Assembly: GCF_000429705.1 (NCBI RefSeq)
Contig: NZ_KE386941.1
Location: 1,786,781-1,850,780, forward strand
Source: Alteribacter aurantiacus DSM 18675
GTDB taxonomy: Bacteria; Bacillota; Bacilli; Bacillales; Salisediminibacteriaceae
DNA: 64,000 nt
Reading direction: 5' to 3'
Shown: piece by piece, positions 34,492-43,258 of the stretch
How positions within the stretch are numbered: the stretch's first letter is position 1
Layout: each line of letters opens with the position of its first letter
Position numbers and translations under genes: made by a program
Notes under the pieces: model-generated
What the model saw: the letters and a program-made list of their open reading frames with translations, nothing else
The model's database searches: none
Told to the model about the DNA's origin: nothing

Positions 34492-34636
34492 TTTTAACCT
34501 CCTTAACAATTTTTTCAAGCTTACTCTTCTTATACGGAACACAAAGGGAAAAAGTTCCAAACTCTTGAAAACAGCCTGCCCTTTTTAAACGAACCTGCTA
34601 AAATACTTCAAGAAGAAGCTTTATTAAGTGAAATGA

Positions 34637-34733
34637 GTATTTCTAGCTTAGAAAATGAAAAAATCAAAAGCGGAATTCATCTGCTTTTGATTTTTCGTTC
34701 CTTCTTTAACTAACGCTCCCGTTAGCTTCATAA
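34637..34733. repeat. composite AGAAAATGAA / GC(A/G)GA-hairpin / CGTTAG repeat, copy 2
   Basis: AGTATTTCTAGCTTAGAAAA, then the hairpin AAAATCAAAAGC...CTGCTTTTGATTTTT (34657-34698, usable as terminator of the DinB gene), then AACTAACGCTCCCGTTAG. The right end reaches the stop codon of the DinB gene at 34728. The sequence 34561-34636 just left holds nothing I recognise. Confidence 0.65.
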
Positions 34734-35192
34734 GTTTAAAGTGGTTTTAATTTGATTAAAGTGGTGGTTATCATGCTCTATTAATCCTTTGAAATACTCA
34801 TACAACGATAATGAAGTTTTTCCGATTGTGAAATTTCTCTCCCAGTTTTCATCAGAAAGTTCTTCTATCGCCTTACATAAAACAACTCTTGTAGAAATAA
34901 ATTTAATTATTGTTATCATTTGAACTTCTTCCCTTGTTTTAAATGCAGCTCTATTATTTATTTCTTTCGCTTCTGGTCCTTTAGGTAGTTCTTCTTCAGA
35001 AAATAAGTAAGGTATTCGTTGTTGTATTACGAATTCATCCCAAGGTCTGAAGTGACCAATTATTTCTGCAATAGTCCATTTCCCTTTGCCTATCGGTGTT
35101 CTCCATTCATTTTCACTTAATTCGTTTAAAGACTTTACAAATTCTATTGATTGTTTATAATGCTCTATAATTTCTTTCTTATATTTGTTCAC
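34728..35192 (-). CDS. DinB-superfamily protein
   Basis: A 154-residue four-helix protein of the DinB/YfiT type: GKWTIAEIIGHFRPWDEFVI and LIEHDNHHFNQI supply the conserved His triad for a metal. Family members are thiol-dependent transferases or of unknown use. GTG start with TAGGTGG. A second DinB-like gene lies only 0.8 kb downstream. Confidence 0.78.
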   Translation of the reverse strand: MNKYKKEIIEHYKQSIEFVKSLNELSENEWRTPIGKGKWTIAEIIGHFRPWDEFVIQQRIPYLFSEEELPKGPEAKEINNRAAFKTREEVQMITIIKFISTRVVLCKAIEELSDENWERNFTIGKTSLSLYEYFKGLIEHDNHHFNQIKTTLNL

Positions 35193-35384
35193 TAATCCAC
35201 CTACTCTGTATTATTGTTAGACCTAATGTTTTAAATATTCAAGAATCCTCCCCATTTGTTCGATAAGAATAGTGAAAGCCTCTTTCACTAATGCTAGCAG
35301 TTTATTCAATAATACTTTTACTCATTAACTTCTATTACGATGCTTTTGTAATACTCCTCATTGATATACATATCCAATTTCCAG

Positions 35385-35840
35385 TCAAAACCCAACCTCA
35401 AGAACATCTAAAAGTTCATCATGAACCTGCTCAGCACCTTCTTTTATGTAATAATCCCCTTCCCAGGTAGGAATAATGATCGATCCATCATCCAATAACC
35501 AGATCGAAAACTGCTCTTCAGCATCAAGATCTTCGATAAATAATAACGTATAGTTTGCCTCAAAGTGTAACGCCTCGGATGTAACATATTCTCTATCGAT
35601 CGACTCGAACGATATTTCGTTTAGGATGTCTAATGCTTGTGTTACCTTATGTTCTTCTTCGATTATGGCATTGGTTTCTTCCGTTGAGATTCCTGCTTTG
35701 TCGGTACCACCAACATAAAAGAGTTCGATCTCCTCAAGACCCGGGAGCTGATCCGCTCCAGACACACTAGCTACTTGATTTCCGCAAGCGGTCATTACGA
35801 ATAAACTAATTAGAATGGCTGTAAAAATACTGCTTTTCAT
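35385..35840 (-). CDS. lipoprotein, unknown
   Basis: A 151-residue protein with lipobox VMTAC (Cys19) and an acidic mature part (EEIELFYVGGTDKAG, LLFIEDLDAEEQFSIWLLDD, PTWEGDYYIKEG). No family recognised; the pattern resembles small Bacillus lipoproteins that carry one beta-sandwich domain. AGAGG lies rather far (13 nt) from the ATG. Confidence 0.6.
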   Translation of the reverse strand: MKSSIFTAILISLFVMTACGNQVASVSGADQLPGLEEIELFYVGGTDKAGISTEETNAIIEEEHKVTQALDILNEISFESIDREYVTSEALHFEANYTLLFIEDLDAEEQFSIWLLDDGSIIIPTWEGDYYIKEGAEQVHDELLDVLEVGF

Positions 35841-35928
35841 AATGGTTACTTCAACCTCTTTCCGATCATGTAAAACGCGCAGATTTCCCGACCTCTAACG
35901 ATTACTCTTCTCATTAGTGGAGGAATCT

Positions 35929-36264
35929 CTACCCACTATATTGGAGAATGATTTGATAGATTGCTACGCAACATCCTAATATACTGGCTTTCATTTTAGA
36001 TCGATGGTTTCTTTTACTACGGAACAAGTAGAAAAAGACAAGGATAAATCCCAATGGAACCCACAACTCAAATACGCCACCTGCTGTATTATAACTAAAA
36101 ACCGGAACAATTATTGCACTTATTAGGAAGTAAACGAAAACGGTATAACGCCGTGTCTCTAGTTCCTTACTCCACTTTACCAACAAGAAAATGACGATTA
36201 TTGCAATCATTGTAATATGTAAAGGGGGGAGGAAAATACCAACATCCCCAATTTTGAAATGCAT
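35929..36264 (-). CDS. four-helix membrane protein, unknown
   Basis: A 111-residue hydrophobic protein with about four helices and a basic loop (RSKRNHRSKMK). GAGAGG precedes the ATG. No family recognised; it follows the next gene by 32 bp on the same strand. Confidence 0.55.
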   Translation of the reverse strand: MHFKIGDVGIFLPPLHITMIAIIVIFLLVKWSKELETRRYTVFVYFLISAIIVPVFSYNTAGGVFELWVPLGFILVFFYLFRSKRNHRSKMKASILGCCVAIYQIILQYSG

Positions 36265-36296
36265 GTTATACCACCAACCTCTCTAACTCATACTCT

Positions 36297-36659
36297 TCAA
36301 TCAGCATATAAAGGTGAATTGATTAACGTGTACTTCTTCGCAAACGAAGAGAAAGAAACACCTTGAGTCACGTTTCCTTTTTCGAACAACATGGCCCCCC
36401 GATCACGCGTGCCAACATACTCCCATCCATCATCAATCATGATTTCAATAAAAGGATCTAGGTTGTTGAAGTCTACTAAATAAATATTTGGATTTTTCCA
36501 TACGATGACCATTTCTTCTTGAGTAAAGACCTTTTTAGAAACGGCTAAATAGTAAGGGATTGGATTATTGTTTTGAATCGAAAAATCAATTCGCGTGAGT
36601 GCAAGAACCAAAACGATGGTACTTAAAATAATGATGATCATTTTTCTTTTCATGTACAT
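36297..36659 (-). CDS. single-anchor exported protein, unknown
   Basis: A 120-residue protein: basic start (MYMKRK), one membrane anchor (about 7-24), then an outer domain (YYLAVSKKVFTQEEMVIVWK, GWEYVGTRDRGAMLFEKGN). I chose the ATG at 36659 because AAGGAG lies 5 nt upstream; the longer frame to 36731 has no site. Function unknown. Confidence 0.6.
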   Translation of the reverse strand: MYMKRKMIIIILSTIVLVLALTRIDFSIQNNNPIPYYLAVSKKVFTQEEMVIVWKNPNIYLVDFNNLDPFIEIMIDDGWEYVGTRDRGAMLFEKGNVTQGVSFSSFAKKYTLINSPLYAD

Positions 36660-36798
36660 GTCTACTCCTTGATTTTTATTTCTTAAGTCATTAGGGAATT
36701 CCGTGGTAAAAAACAAAGCCCTTTCTGACACACTTTATTATACATGATCTGACAAATAATTTGGATATTTATGTTAAAATGAGGTGGGTGTTTTTCTT

Positions 36799-36885
36799 TT
36801 GAAACTAGGTGGGAACCCTTATTCCTTGGCAAGAAAAGATCCGTCCTTATGTCAATTTTTTATCAAAAGGTGTTGGTTATTGTGA
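36799..36885 (+). CDS. 28-codon leader ORF coupled to the peptidase gene
   Basis: TTG at 36799 lies 8 nt after GAGGTGGGTG (36781-36790) and opens LKLGGNPYSLARKDPSL..., stopping at a TGA that overlaps the GTG start of the peptidase (GTGA). The peptidase itself has a weak site, so this frame may deliver ribosomes to it. Confidence 0.35.
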   Translation: MKLGGNPYSLARKDPSLCQFFIKRCWLL

Positions 36886-38012
36886 AAAGAACGTTGTTGA
36901 GTACGATTTTGTTAATTGCTTTTGCATGTGCGATAGTCCTAGTACCACAGGTCCGTGGCGCCGTTGTGGGAGCCGTGATGAGTCTAAGCCACCTTCACTA
37001 CGATTATGTAGAAGAAAATGGGGTGCGGGTATATTATCAAGACGCTGACCAGGCGGAGATCCTTACGAATGTCCTTCCCGAGATCCAACTTAATACAGAC
37101 GAATGGTTTTCACACGAACATGAGGATATGCTTCACGTGGTCATAACACGTGAAAGCAGATGGCCTCATTTGTTTTTGGCGGCAGCAAACGGCGTTTATT
37201 TTCCCAGCCAGGCAAAGGTGTTTTTGGATGGATCACTGGAGGAAGATGAACTGGTATATGGATTTTCCCACGAATACCTCCATCACGTGATGTTTGATCT
37301 TTTAAAAAGTGACGGTGCCGATCCAACTTCCGTCCCTAACTGGTTTCATGAAGGAGTTGCAGAAGCGTTTGCTTACCAATTTGCCCAGCTTCCTTTTAGT
37401 GACTCCATGAACTGGTGGGATGTGGTCCCATATGAGGATATGAGGATGGACAGAGGGGTCAATCCGGCCATTCAAACTGAGCGTTATCGTATTTCTCATT
37501 TCACTGTAGAGAAAATGAAAGCTGACGAAGGTTCGGACGTGGTTGGCAACATTGTCCGAGATGTTGCCAGCGGGGCACGTTTTGAAGAAGCTTTTGAGCA
37601 GCATACGGGGGAAACTCTCTCAACCTATCACACTCATTTTAAAAGTGAGGTTGAGAAAATCATGACACTGGGGGAAATGCGTTTTACAGCTGAAAAGGCA
37701 GAAACAATTAAAGCCCTTCATGCATTTGATGACGCTCAGCCCCCATATTACTATGCTGCGAATACGGTTTATGATTATTTAAACGAACTCTATTACGAAG
37801 AAGGAGACTGGCAGAACGCTCTCGAGATGCGATTGAAATCAGCAGCGTATGTTCAAGATCATTTTGTGTGGCGGGATATAGCGGAACTATCTTTAAAGAC
37901 CGACGAGTTGGAGAAGGCAGAAAGATATGCTCAAAAAGCACTCGTTGCAGCCGATGAGGAATGGGAAGAGGATAACAATTTGTGGTATGACGAGTGGTTT
38001 AATGGTGAGTAG
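36882..38012 (+). CDS. membrane-anchored gluzincin-type metallopeptidase (peptidase MA-like) with TPR-like tail
   Basis: A 376-residue protein: basic start VKRT, one signal anchor (about 5-23), then an extracytoplasmic domain with the zinc motif HEYLHH (130-135) and the third-ligand region NWFHEGVAEAFA (Glu157), as in peptidase MA-like enzymes. The last ~90 residues resemble TPR helices (DWQNALEMRLKSAAYVQ, ELEKAERYAQKALVAADEE). The start is GTG at 36882, or ATG at 36849 without a site. Substrate unknown. Confidence 0.75.
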   Translation: MKRTLLSTILLIAFACAIVLVPQVRGAVVGAVMSLSHLHYDYVEENGVRVYYQDADQAEILTNVLPEIQLNTDEWFSHEHEDMLHVVITRESRWPHLFLAAANGVYFPSQAKVFLDGSLEEDELVYGFSHEYLHHVMFDLLKSDGADPTSVPNWFHEGVAEAFAYQFAQLPFSDSMNWWDVVPYEDMRMDRGVNPAIQTERYRISHFTVEKMKADEGSDVVGNIVRDVASGARFEEAFEQHTGETLSTYHTHFKSEVEKIMTLGEMRFTAEKAETIKALHAFDDAQPPYYYAANTVYDYLNELYYEEGDWQNALEMRLKSAAYVQDHFVWRDIAELSLKTDELEKAERYAQKALVAADEEWEEDNNLWYDEWFNGE

Positions 38013-38023
38013 GAAGTACGGAG

Positions 38024-38165
38024 CGGGGGCGGTTCCTTTGCTTCTTCGCGCGTCAACGGAGGGCTATATCATGACTCTTTTTTGGTGATTTAATGAATCC
38101 TTGTGGCTTTATAATTAATTTCTCTAATTTATAATGAATATTCCCGAAATATAATGAATCATAAA
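38024..38165. repeat. composite repeat with family B units, right copy
   Basis: Head GGGGGCGGTTCCTTTGC...CAACGGAGGGCTATAT, then cores at 38069 (weak), 38091, 38112, 38132 and 38152, spaced 22,21,20,20 bp. Head and unit order match the copy at 29946-30130, in the same orientation; two units fewer. Confidence 0.85.
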
Positions 38166-38247
38166 AAAACCGCTCCTTTCGCCATATTGAATCTTTTTCC
38201 AACTCCATGCGTAAATAATGAAAAGCCACTTTTGGGGAGGGATTCGC

Positions 38248-38772
38248 ATGGTGAGAAAGGCGATGCTCTTTTTATCAGCAATTGTATTTACAGGGGTCGT
38301 AGCTGGCTGTTCAAACGACGAGGTGCAAGGAGATGCTTGTTGGGGTGAAGGGAAAGAAATGGAAAACTCTCTCAACGAAGAGGCGTCACATCCGACTCCG
38401 TGTTTTGACCCGTTGTTTGACGAAGAATCAAAGATATTGGTGCATACGTTTCCGTCAGACGAATCGTTTGTTTACCGAGAGACGTTAGTCGAAAACATGG
38501 AAGTAGGTATCGACCTAACGATTCACCCGTCAACCACTACCGTCTCTTCCGGTTCCTTTAGAGAAGACGTGAAGCAAGGGGACGGATACGAAATCACAAA
38601 GGTTTTGGACACAACCGTGCGAACAGAGGATGAAAACGACCTAGTCTTTTCGGCAAAAGGAACGTACGATGAGACCTACCAATTTCATATTTCCTTATGG
38701 GATCCGGAATACAGATTTACTGACGATGAAAAAGTTCAGATGATCGAAGGTTTAATAGGAGATATTCGCTAA
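38248..38772 (+). CDS. lipoprotein, unknown
   Basis: A 174-residue protein with lipobox VVAGC (Cys21), an acidic mature chain and two further cysteines (DACWGE, TPCFDP) that may form a disulfide. GGGGAGGG precedes the ATG at 38248. No family recognised. Confidence 0.6.
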   Translation: MVRKAMLFLSAIVFTGVVAGCSNDEVQGDACWGEGKEMENSLNEEASHPTPCFDPLFDEESKILVHTFPSDESFVYRETLVENMEVGIDLTIHPSTTTVSSGSFREDVKQGDGYEITKVLDTTVRTEDENDLVFSAKGTYDETYQFHISLWDPEYRFTDDEKVQMIEGLIGDIR

Positions 38773-38826
38773 TCATCAGAGAACAAATTCCACCTTTTTT
38801 GAATTATTCTGTTTGGAGGAGATTCG

Positions 38827-39255
38827 ATGTTCATTGTAAACGTTGAAGGTGCAATTATTAAAAATGGGAAATGGTTAATTATTGAGCGCAGTAAAAAAGA
38901 AGAGCATGCTGGAGGCTTACTTTCTCTCGTTGGCGGAAAGGTTGATATTGAAGGGAATTCCCTTGATGTATTAGAAAGAACCGTAAAGCGTGAGATCATT
39001 GAAGAAGTCGGGATAGAGATAAAAGAAACGGTCAAATACGTTCATAGTACGTCCTTTGTAACGGATAACGGTGATAACGTGATTGATATTGTTTTTCTTT
39101 GTGAACACGAATTTGGCGAAGCATTTCCAAAAAGTGTAGATGAGGTTGAACAGGTGTTATGGCTTTCTGCGGAAGAGATTTTTACTCACCCAAACTCACC
39201 AGATTATTTAAAAGAAAGCATTAAGCAGGCAATGACAGTAATGACTCCTCAATAA
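38827..39255 (+). CDS. Nudix hydrolase
   Basis: A 142-residue Nudix protein. The box reads GGKVDIEG...LERTVKREIIEEVGI, matching GX5EX7REUXEEXGU. It should cleave a nucleoside-diphosphate-X substrate; the type cannot be told. TTGGAGGAG precedes the ATG. A degenerate half of the GGGGACGGTTCTT repeat (AAAGAACCGTCCCCAC) follows at about 39302. Confidence 0.85.
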   Translation: MFIVNVEGAIIKNGKWLIIERSKKEEHAGGLLSLVGGKVDIEGNSLDVLERTVKREIIEEVGIEIKETVKYVHSTSFVTDNGDNVIDIVFLCEHEFGEAFPKSVDEVEQVLWLSAEEIFTHPNSPDYLKESIKQAMTVMTPQ

Positions 39256-39340
39256 ATTCGGGATTAAGAGAACGTGCCTTTCCTATTTGGCAACAAAAGA
39301 ACCGTCCCCACTTCACCAAAAAGCTCCCTTTCTGCTTGGT

Positions 39341-40177
39341 TTAAAAAACCGTGCCGATTGGGAGCATCCGTTTTGTTTTATTAAAGTAAGCGTCAATGAT
39401 TGTAGATTCATTGATTGCTTTACCGGTCTCTTTTAACACAATCATGTGTGAACAACCGCGCCTTAACTGTTTGATTACATCAACCACCCGCTCGTCTTCT
39501 TGCACAAATACAGGTCGAACGCGACTTGTGAGTGAGACTTTTTTTTCAAAGCGTTCAATCAAAAATCGCATAAAAATAAAGTGTCGCTGCTTCCATTCTA
39601 AATAGTGATGGACCGTTAAAAAGCCGAGAACGACAATTAAGTTCAAATGAAACGGCAGCACACTAATGGCCACAGACCAGAGAACGGCCAAAAACACGAT
39701 CGACGAATAAAATGAGGTTTGAAGGGCTTTTCTATACGGTAAAAAGGCCGTTTGGAACACAAACAACAGCTTTCCTCCATCCAACGGTTTGACCGGAAGG
39801 AGATTAAAGCTTAAGATCGCCAAGTTGTGAAACATAAAAATGGAATGGTCCGCGTACGTCCACCATTCAAAAGAAAGGAGCAAGAAGCTTAGCCCGATCA
39901 TCCAAATGTGCTGTACTGGACCTGCCAAAATGACGAGTGCTTCTTCTCTCGCGGGCCTGTTTCCATACTCTTCCGTCTCCGCTACACCCCCAAAAGGAAG
40001 AAGTTCGATTTTTTTTAGCCTCCAACCAAAATGTCTTGCCATCCATCCATGACCCATTTCGTGGACAAACACGATGAGAAAGACCATGACCACTTCTTTA
40101 AAAAAACCTGTAATAATACCTGTTCCGAGTACCAACCAAAACAGTGGGTGAATTTTAACAATCCTTAGTAAATCCAT
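39341..40177 (-). CDS. spoIVFB: site-2 metalloprotease SpoIVFB
   Basis: A 278-residue intramembrane protease of family M50. HEMGH (39-43) and Asp133 in LPVKPLDGGKLL are the zinc ligands; about six helices; the last ~70 residues form a CBS-like cytoplasmic domain. It cleaves pro-sigma-K in the mother cell. The ATG at 40177 overlaps the spoIVFA stop (TGATG), so the pair is co-translated. In B. subtilis rplU follows directly; here ~9.4 kb intervenes. Confidence 0.9.
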   Translation of the reverse strand: MDLLRIVKIHPLFWLVLGTGIITGFFKEVVMVFLIVFVHEMGHGWMARHFGWRLKKIELLPFGGVAETEEYGNRPAREEALVILAGPVQHIWMIGLSFLLLSFEWWTYADHSIFMFHNLAILSFNLLPVKPLDGGKLLFVFQTAFLPYRKALQTSFYSSIVFLAVLWSVAISVLPFHLNLIVVLGFLTVHHYLEWKQRHFIFMRFLIERFEKKVSLTSRVRPVFVQEDERVVDVIKQLRRGCSHMIVLKETGKAINESTIIDAYFNKTKRMLPIGTVF

Positions 40178-40989
40178 CAAGGAGCGATCACATCGATCGG
40201 ATCGACGAAACTTTCTCCTTCTTTTAAGGCAAAGTAATACACACCCACACTCTCATCATCGACCGCCGGGGACACATACCCTACCAAATCTCCCGCATCC
40301 ACATGGTCGTACAACTTCACTTGAATGTTATCAAGCATTCCGTACCACGACTCGCCCCCATCATAGTGACGAATCACCACCGTTTTCCCCCACTCCTGCT
40401 CCTCGTCCTCACCTAAGAACGTAATTACCCCACCTCGAACCGCTTCAACCGCTTCATCGATGTCCGTTTCTACGTAAATGCCTCTCCCGTTTTGTTCAAA
40501 AGACTCGGCAATCGTTCCCGTTGCAGGTAGAGCCGAAGCATATTCAATATCTTCCCCTTCAGGAGCCGGTGCTACTTCCATGCTTGGCGGCAATAGAGCC
40601 AAAGGACGGCCAAACTGATTTTCGTACCAGTCACCTACCGTAGCAAATTCAAACTCTTGGGTAAAAGACTGATGAACGAAGGAACGAGCGCTGTCAAACT
40701 GACCCGAAGGCATACTGAACAAGATCGCCACGACTAAGAACAAACACACACTGGCAAGCAGTTGAAACAGAATCGTTTCTTTTTTGAAAATCGGCTCGGA
40801 CTCTCCACTGTCCCTTCCGTCGGGTCGGTAAAAATCCGTATCTTCCCTCGATTCATCATGGCTCGTTTGCACCCAAGGAGGATAGCTCGATCTCTCCCGA
40901 CGCTTCTCCCCTTCACGTTGCCTTCCCGGCTGGCGACTCCTTCTCTTCATCTCCATCAGCTTTTTAAGCTCGCTCGTTCGCTTCTTCAT
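40177..40989 (-). CDS. spoIVFA: SpoIVFA, scaffold/inhibitor of SpoIVFB (M23-like)
   Basis: A 270-residue protein: a very basic, polar cytoplasmic tail (residues 1-70), one membrane helix (about 78-95) and an outer M23/LytM-like domain (IAESFEQNGRGIYVETD, TVVIRHYDGGESWYGMLDN, VDAGDLVGYVS) lacking the intact zinc motif. It tethers and restrains SpoIVFB until cleaved by SpoIVB. Its order with spoIVFB supports the call. Confidence 0.88.
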   Translation of the reverse strand: MKKRTSELKKLMEMKRRSRQPGRQREGEKRRERSSYPPWVQTSHDESREDTDFYRPDGRDSGESEPIFKKETILFQLLASVCLFLVVAILFSMPSGQFDSARSFVHQSFTQEFEFATVGDWYENQFGRPLALLPPSMEVAPAPEGEDIEYASALPATGTIAESFEQNGRGIYVETDIDEAVEAVRGGVITFLGEDEEQEWGKTVVIRHYDGGESWYGMLDNIQVKLYDHVDAGDLVGYVSPAVDDESVGVYYFALKEGESFVDPIDVIAP

Positions 40990-41111
40990 CTCAAAACTCC
41001 ACCCCGATCCTCACTTTTCATGTATCGATGAGTCATTACAGTTCGTCCACTGATACACTATATGACTTGTCCGGAGGGAATATGCGAAGCCGAAAGACTC
41101 AATGAAGAATT

Positions 41112-41155
41112 GGTGCCAGGCACTGTGCTCACAACTTCACTCAGGGTCAGTCACC
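41112..41155. repeat. GGTGCCAGGCACTGTG-family palindrome
   Basis: GGTGCCAGGCACTGTG ... CTCAGGGTCAGTCACC, an imperfect inverted repeat of about 44 bp. It belongs to the same family as the elements at 43626, 44572, 48588 and 48683. Confidence 0.7.
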
Positions 41156-41268
41156 ACGTGTATACCTTCACATAGTCCGTAATTTGGAATTTTGTGTTAA
41201 TTTATTGCTGGTTGTTTTATAATAAAATTGGTGGAAATACATAGGAGAATTTTATAGGAGGATATAAT

Positions 41269-42693
41269 GTGAAAAAACTCTTTGCTTGTTTATTAATGGT
41301 TCTTTTTCTCTCTAATGGGATGTTAACTACTCATGCATCCGCTCATACGAAACAAGACCAATTGGATACGTTGTTAAAAGACATTCAAGAGACGTATCGT
41401 ATACCTGATCTTTCACTCACTGTCGTCACTGAGGAGGGTATTTATTACGAAGGAAGTCTCGGTGAAAATGTAACTTCTGAAACACCCTTTCTCATAGGTT
41501 CGATAAGTAAGCCGCTAACGTCATTAGGGACCTTTGTCCTTATTGAAAAGGGGACTCTTACACTCGATGACCCTGTTCACGAACATCTCCCTTGGTTTTC
41601 TTATGACACACCTTACTCTGAACCCATGTTAGTTCGGCACCTTCTTGAACAAACAAGTGGAATGGCGACAGAAGAGACAGCTTTAGCATTAGACGTATTT
41701 GACCGTGAGGCAACTGCTGATGTTGTCGCAGCAGCTGCCAAAGAGCTCGCTCATGTTTCACTTAACCACCGACCTGGAGATACGTATGTATATGACTCCG
41801 CGAATTACCTTCTTTTAGGTGCAGTCATTGAAGCTGTATCAAACCAATCGTTTGCTGATTTCATGAAGAATGACGTCTTTCAGCCATTATCTATGAGTCA
41901 TACATCAGCAGAATCATCTGTTCCAGCTACCCTTGTACCTGGACATACGTCTTGGTTTACCATTCCTAAACAAAGTGAAGGTTATTTTGATCCAGCGGGA
42001 GCGCCATATGGATACATGGTATCTACGTCTTCTGACTTGGGTCACTTTTTATCTTTCCTAATGAATGGAGGAGACATTATTTCTGATGAGAACAAGGGAG
42101 TGATGTTGCAACAACCGACGGATTCGAACTACGGGTACGGCTGGCGGTTTGTTAATCCTTTTTCAACTAATACATTCCCTTGGCACACTGGTGCCACACC
42201 AGATCAACGGGCAGAAGTTTTCTTTAATCCTGATGATAAAATTGGTGTTGCTCTTCTCGTAAATAAGTACCACCAGTTAGAAGCAGAAGCTTATTTATCC
42301 ATTATGGAACGTGTTCGATCGATATTAGCGGAAGAGGAAGTACTCTCCCCCTTAACTCCGTTATCGTTATTCACCCAGCTCATCATGGTCGGGGTAATCG
42401 GCGGGATTATCCTTTTATTATCTCTTGTTCTGGTATTCTCTTATAAACAGAAGCCATTAAGGTTTCCCTTCATTTTTGGAGTGCTCTGTATTCTTCTTGG
42501 TCTCGTTTTAATTCCTGTTTTTTCAATATCGATTCAAACACCATGGCGAACCATCGCACTCTATACACCTGATGTAGCGCTACTCACACTTGTTTTAACC
42601 GCTCTTCTCCTTTCCTTAGGAGTGATGTTAGTATTTTTCGGTTATAGGCAGCGGAAAAAGAGCCTTGAACGAACAGAAATTCAAGTCGCTTAA
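41269..42693 (+). CDS. secreted serine beta-lactamase-like hydrolase with C-terminal membrane domain
   Basis: A 474-residue protein: signal peptide (about 1-26), penicillin-binding-protein-like domain (about 30-350) with SISK (Ser78, Lys81), the Tyr motif in VYDSANYLLLG and HTG in PWHTGATPDQ, then three or four C-terminal helices (about 365-460). This layout matches Bacillus YbbE/FmtA-like esterases rather than classical beta-lactamases; it may act on cell-wall D-Ala esters. GTG start with AGGAGG. Confidence 0.82.
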   Translation: MKKLFACLLMVLFLSNGMLTTHASAHTKQDQLDTLLKDIQETYRIPDLSLTVVTEEGIYYEGSLGENVTSETPFLIGSISKPLTSLGTFVLIEKGTLTLDDPVHEHLPWFSYDTPYSEPMLVRHLLEQTSGMATEETALALDVFDREATADVVAAAAKELAHVSLNHRPGDTYVYDSANYLLLGAVIEAVSNQSFADFMKNDVFQPLSMSHTSAESSVPATLVPGHTSWFTIPKQSEGYFDPAGAPYGYMVSTSSDLGHFLSFLMNGGDIISDENKGVMLQQPTDSNYGYGWRFVNPFSTNTFPWHTGATPDQRAEVFFNPDDKIGVALLVNKYHQLEAEAYLSIMERVRSILAEEEVLSPLTPLSLFTQLIMVGVIGGIILLLSLVLVFSYKQKPLRFPFIFGVLCILLGLVLIPVFSISIQTPWRTIALYTPDVALLTLVLTALLLSLGVMLVFFGYRQRKKSLERTEIQVA

Positions 42694-42827
42694 TTTAGGT
42701 CGGTTAGGTTGTTGGGGTCTGACCCCCTGCTCACCATTTCACTCAACGTTCTTCACACAATTTCACATGCACAAATGGGCTGTTTTCCTGATATACTGAT
42801 TTCATTCATATACAGGAGGCAGATAAC

Positions 42828-42953
42828 ATGAACCTTTTTGTTGAAAGCTTTGCAGGTCTTCTCTCATTGGCTGTCGTCTCCGTTCTTTCGTTTCAATCCT
42901 TTGAATTTATTCAGGCGATCGCTGATGTAATCGCACAAATTAGAAAGCATTAA
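42828..42953 (+). CDS. 41-residue hydrophobic peptide, unknown
   Basis: AGGAGG lies 8 nt before the ATG; the peptide has a hydrophobic core (FAGLLSLAVVSVLSF) and an amphipathic tail ending AQIRKH. A strong terminator follows at once, so it is an independent small gene. Its size and basic end resemble type I toxin peptides, but no antisense RNA is evident; a membrane regulator is equally possible. Confidence 0.6.
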   Translation: MNLFVESFAGLLSLAVVSVLSFQSFEFIQAIADVIAQIRKH

Positions 42954-42959
42954 GATGAT

Positions 42960-42988
42960 CTCACCGGTTGTAGCCGGTGAGTTTTTTT
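42960..42988 (+). terminator. terminator of the 41-residue peptide gene
   Basis: CTCACCGG-TTGTAG-CCGGTGAG followed by seven Ts. Confidence 0.9.
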
Positions 42989-43008
42989 GTTTGCTTGTGG
43001 CAAGTTAC

Positions 43009-43048
43009 GGAAGGTTCTGTTGCTTCATTGGATGCAACAGAACCTTCC
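43009..43048. repeat. perfect 15-bp-stem palindrome
   Basis: GGAAGGTTCTGTTGC and GCAACAGAACCTTCC are exact complements around a 10-nt loop. It is related in layout to the GGGGACGGTTCTT hairpins. Confidence 0.8.
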
Positions 43049-43070
43049 CTTTTCCACCCTCCATTTCTTT

Positions 43071-43205
43071 TTAACACTTACGAGCCATATGCTTGAATGT
43101 ATGGGCCCAAATCTTCGTTGTGTTTCTCACTTCGGTTGTGAGAAACTGTCTTGACCGTTGTACCCAGTCGCTGACACTGCTGTCTAACTCCCCCCTTTTA
43201 TCCAC
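43071..43205 (-). CDS. possible 44-residue protein
   Basis: A GTG-initiated frame reading SDWVQRSRQFLTTEV ... IWAHTFKHMARKC. The alternation of aromatic and basic residues looks like a real amphipathic helix. There is no clear ribosome binding site, and a second frame across the same DNA is also open. It is divergent from the cupin gene. Confidence 0.35.
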   Translation of the reverse strand: MDKRGELDSSVSDWVQRSRQFLTTEVRNTTKIWAHTFKHMARKC

Positions 43206-43258
43206 TTCAATATGTTAATATATGGTACGATGAAGGAACATATTGGAGGTTCGAAATA

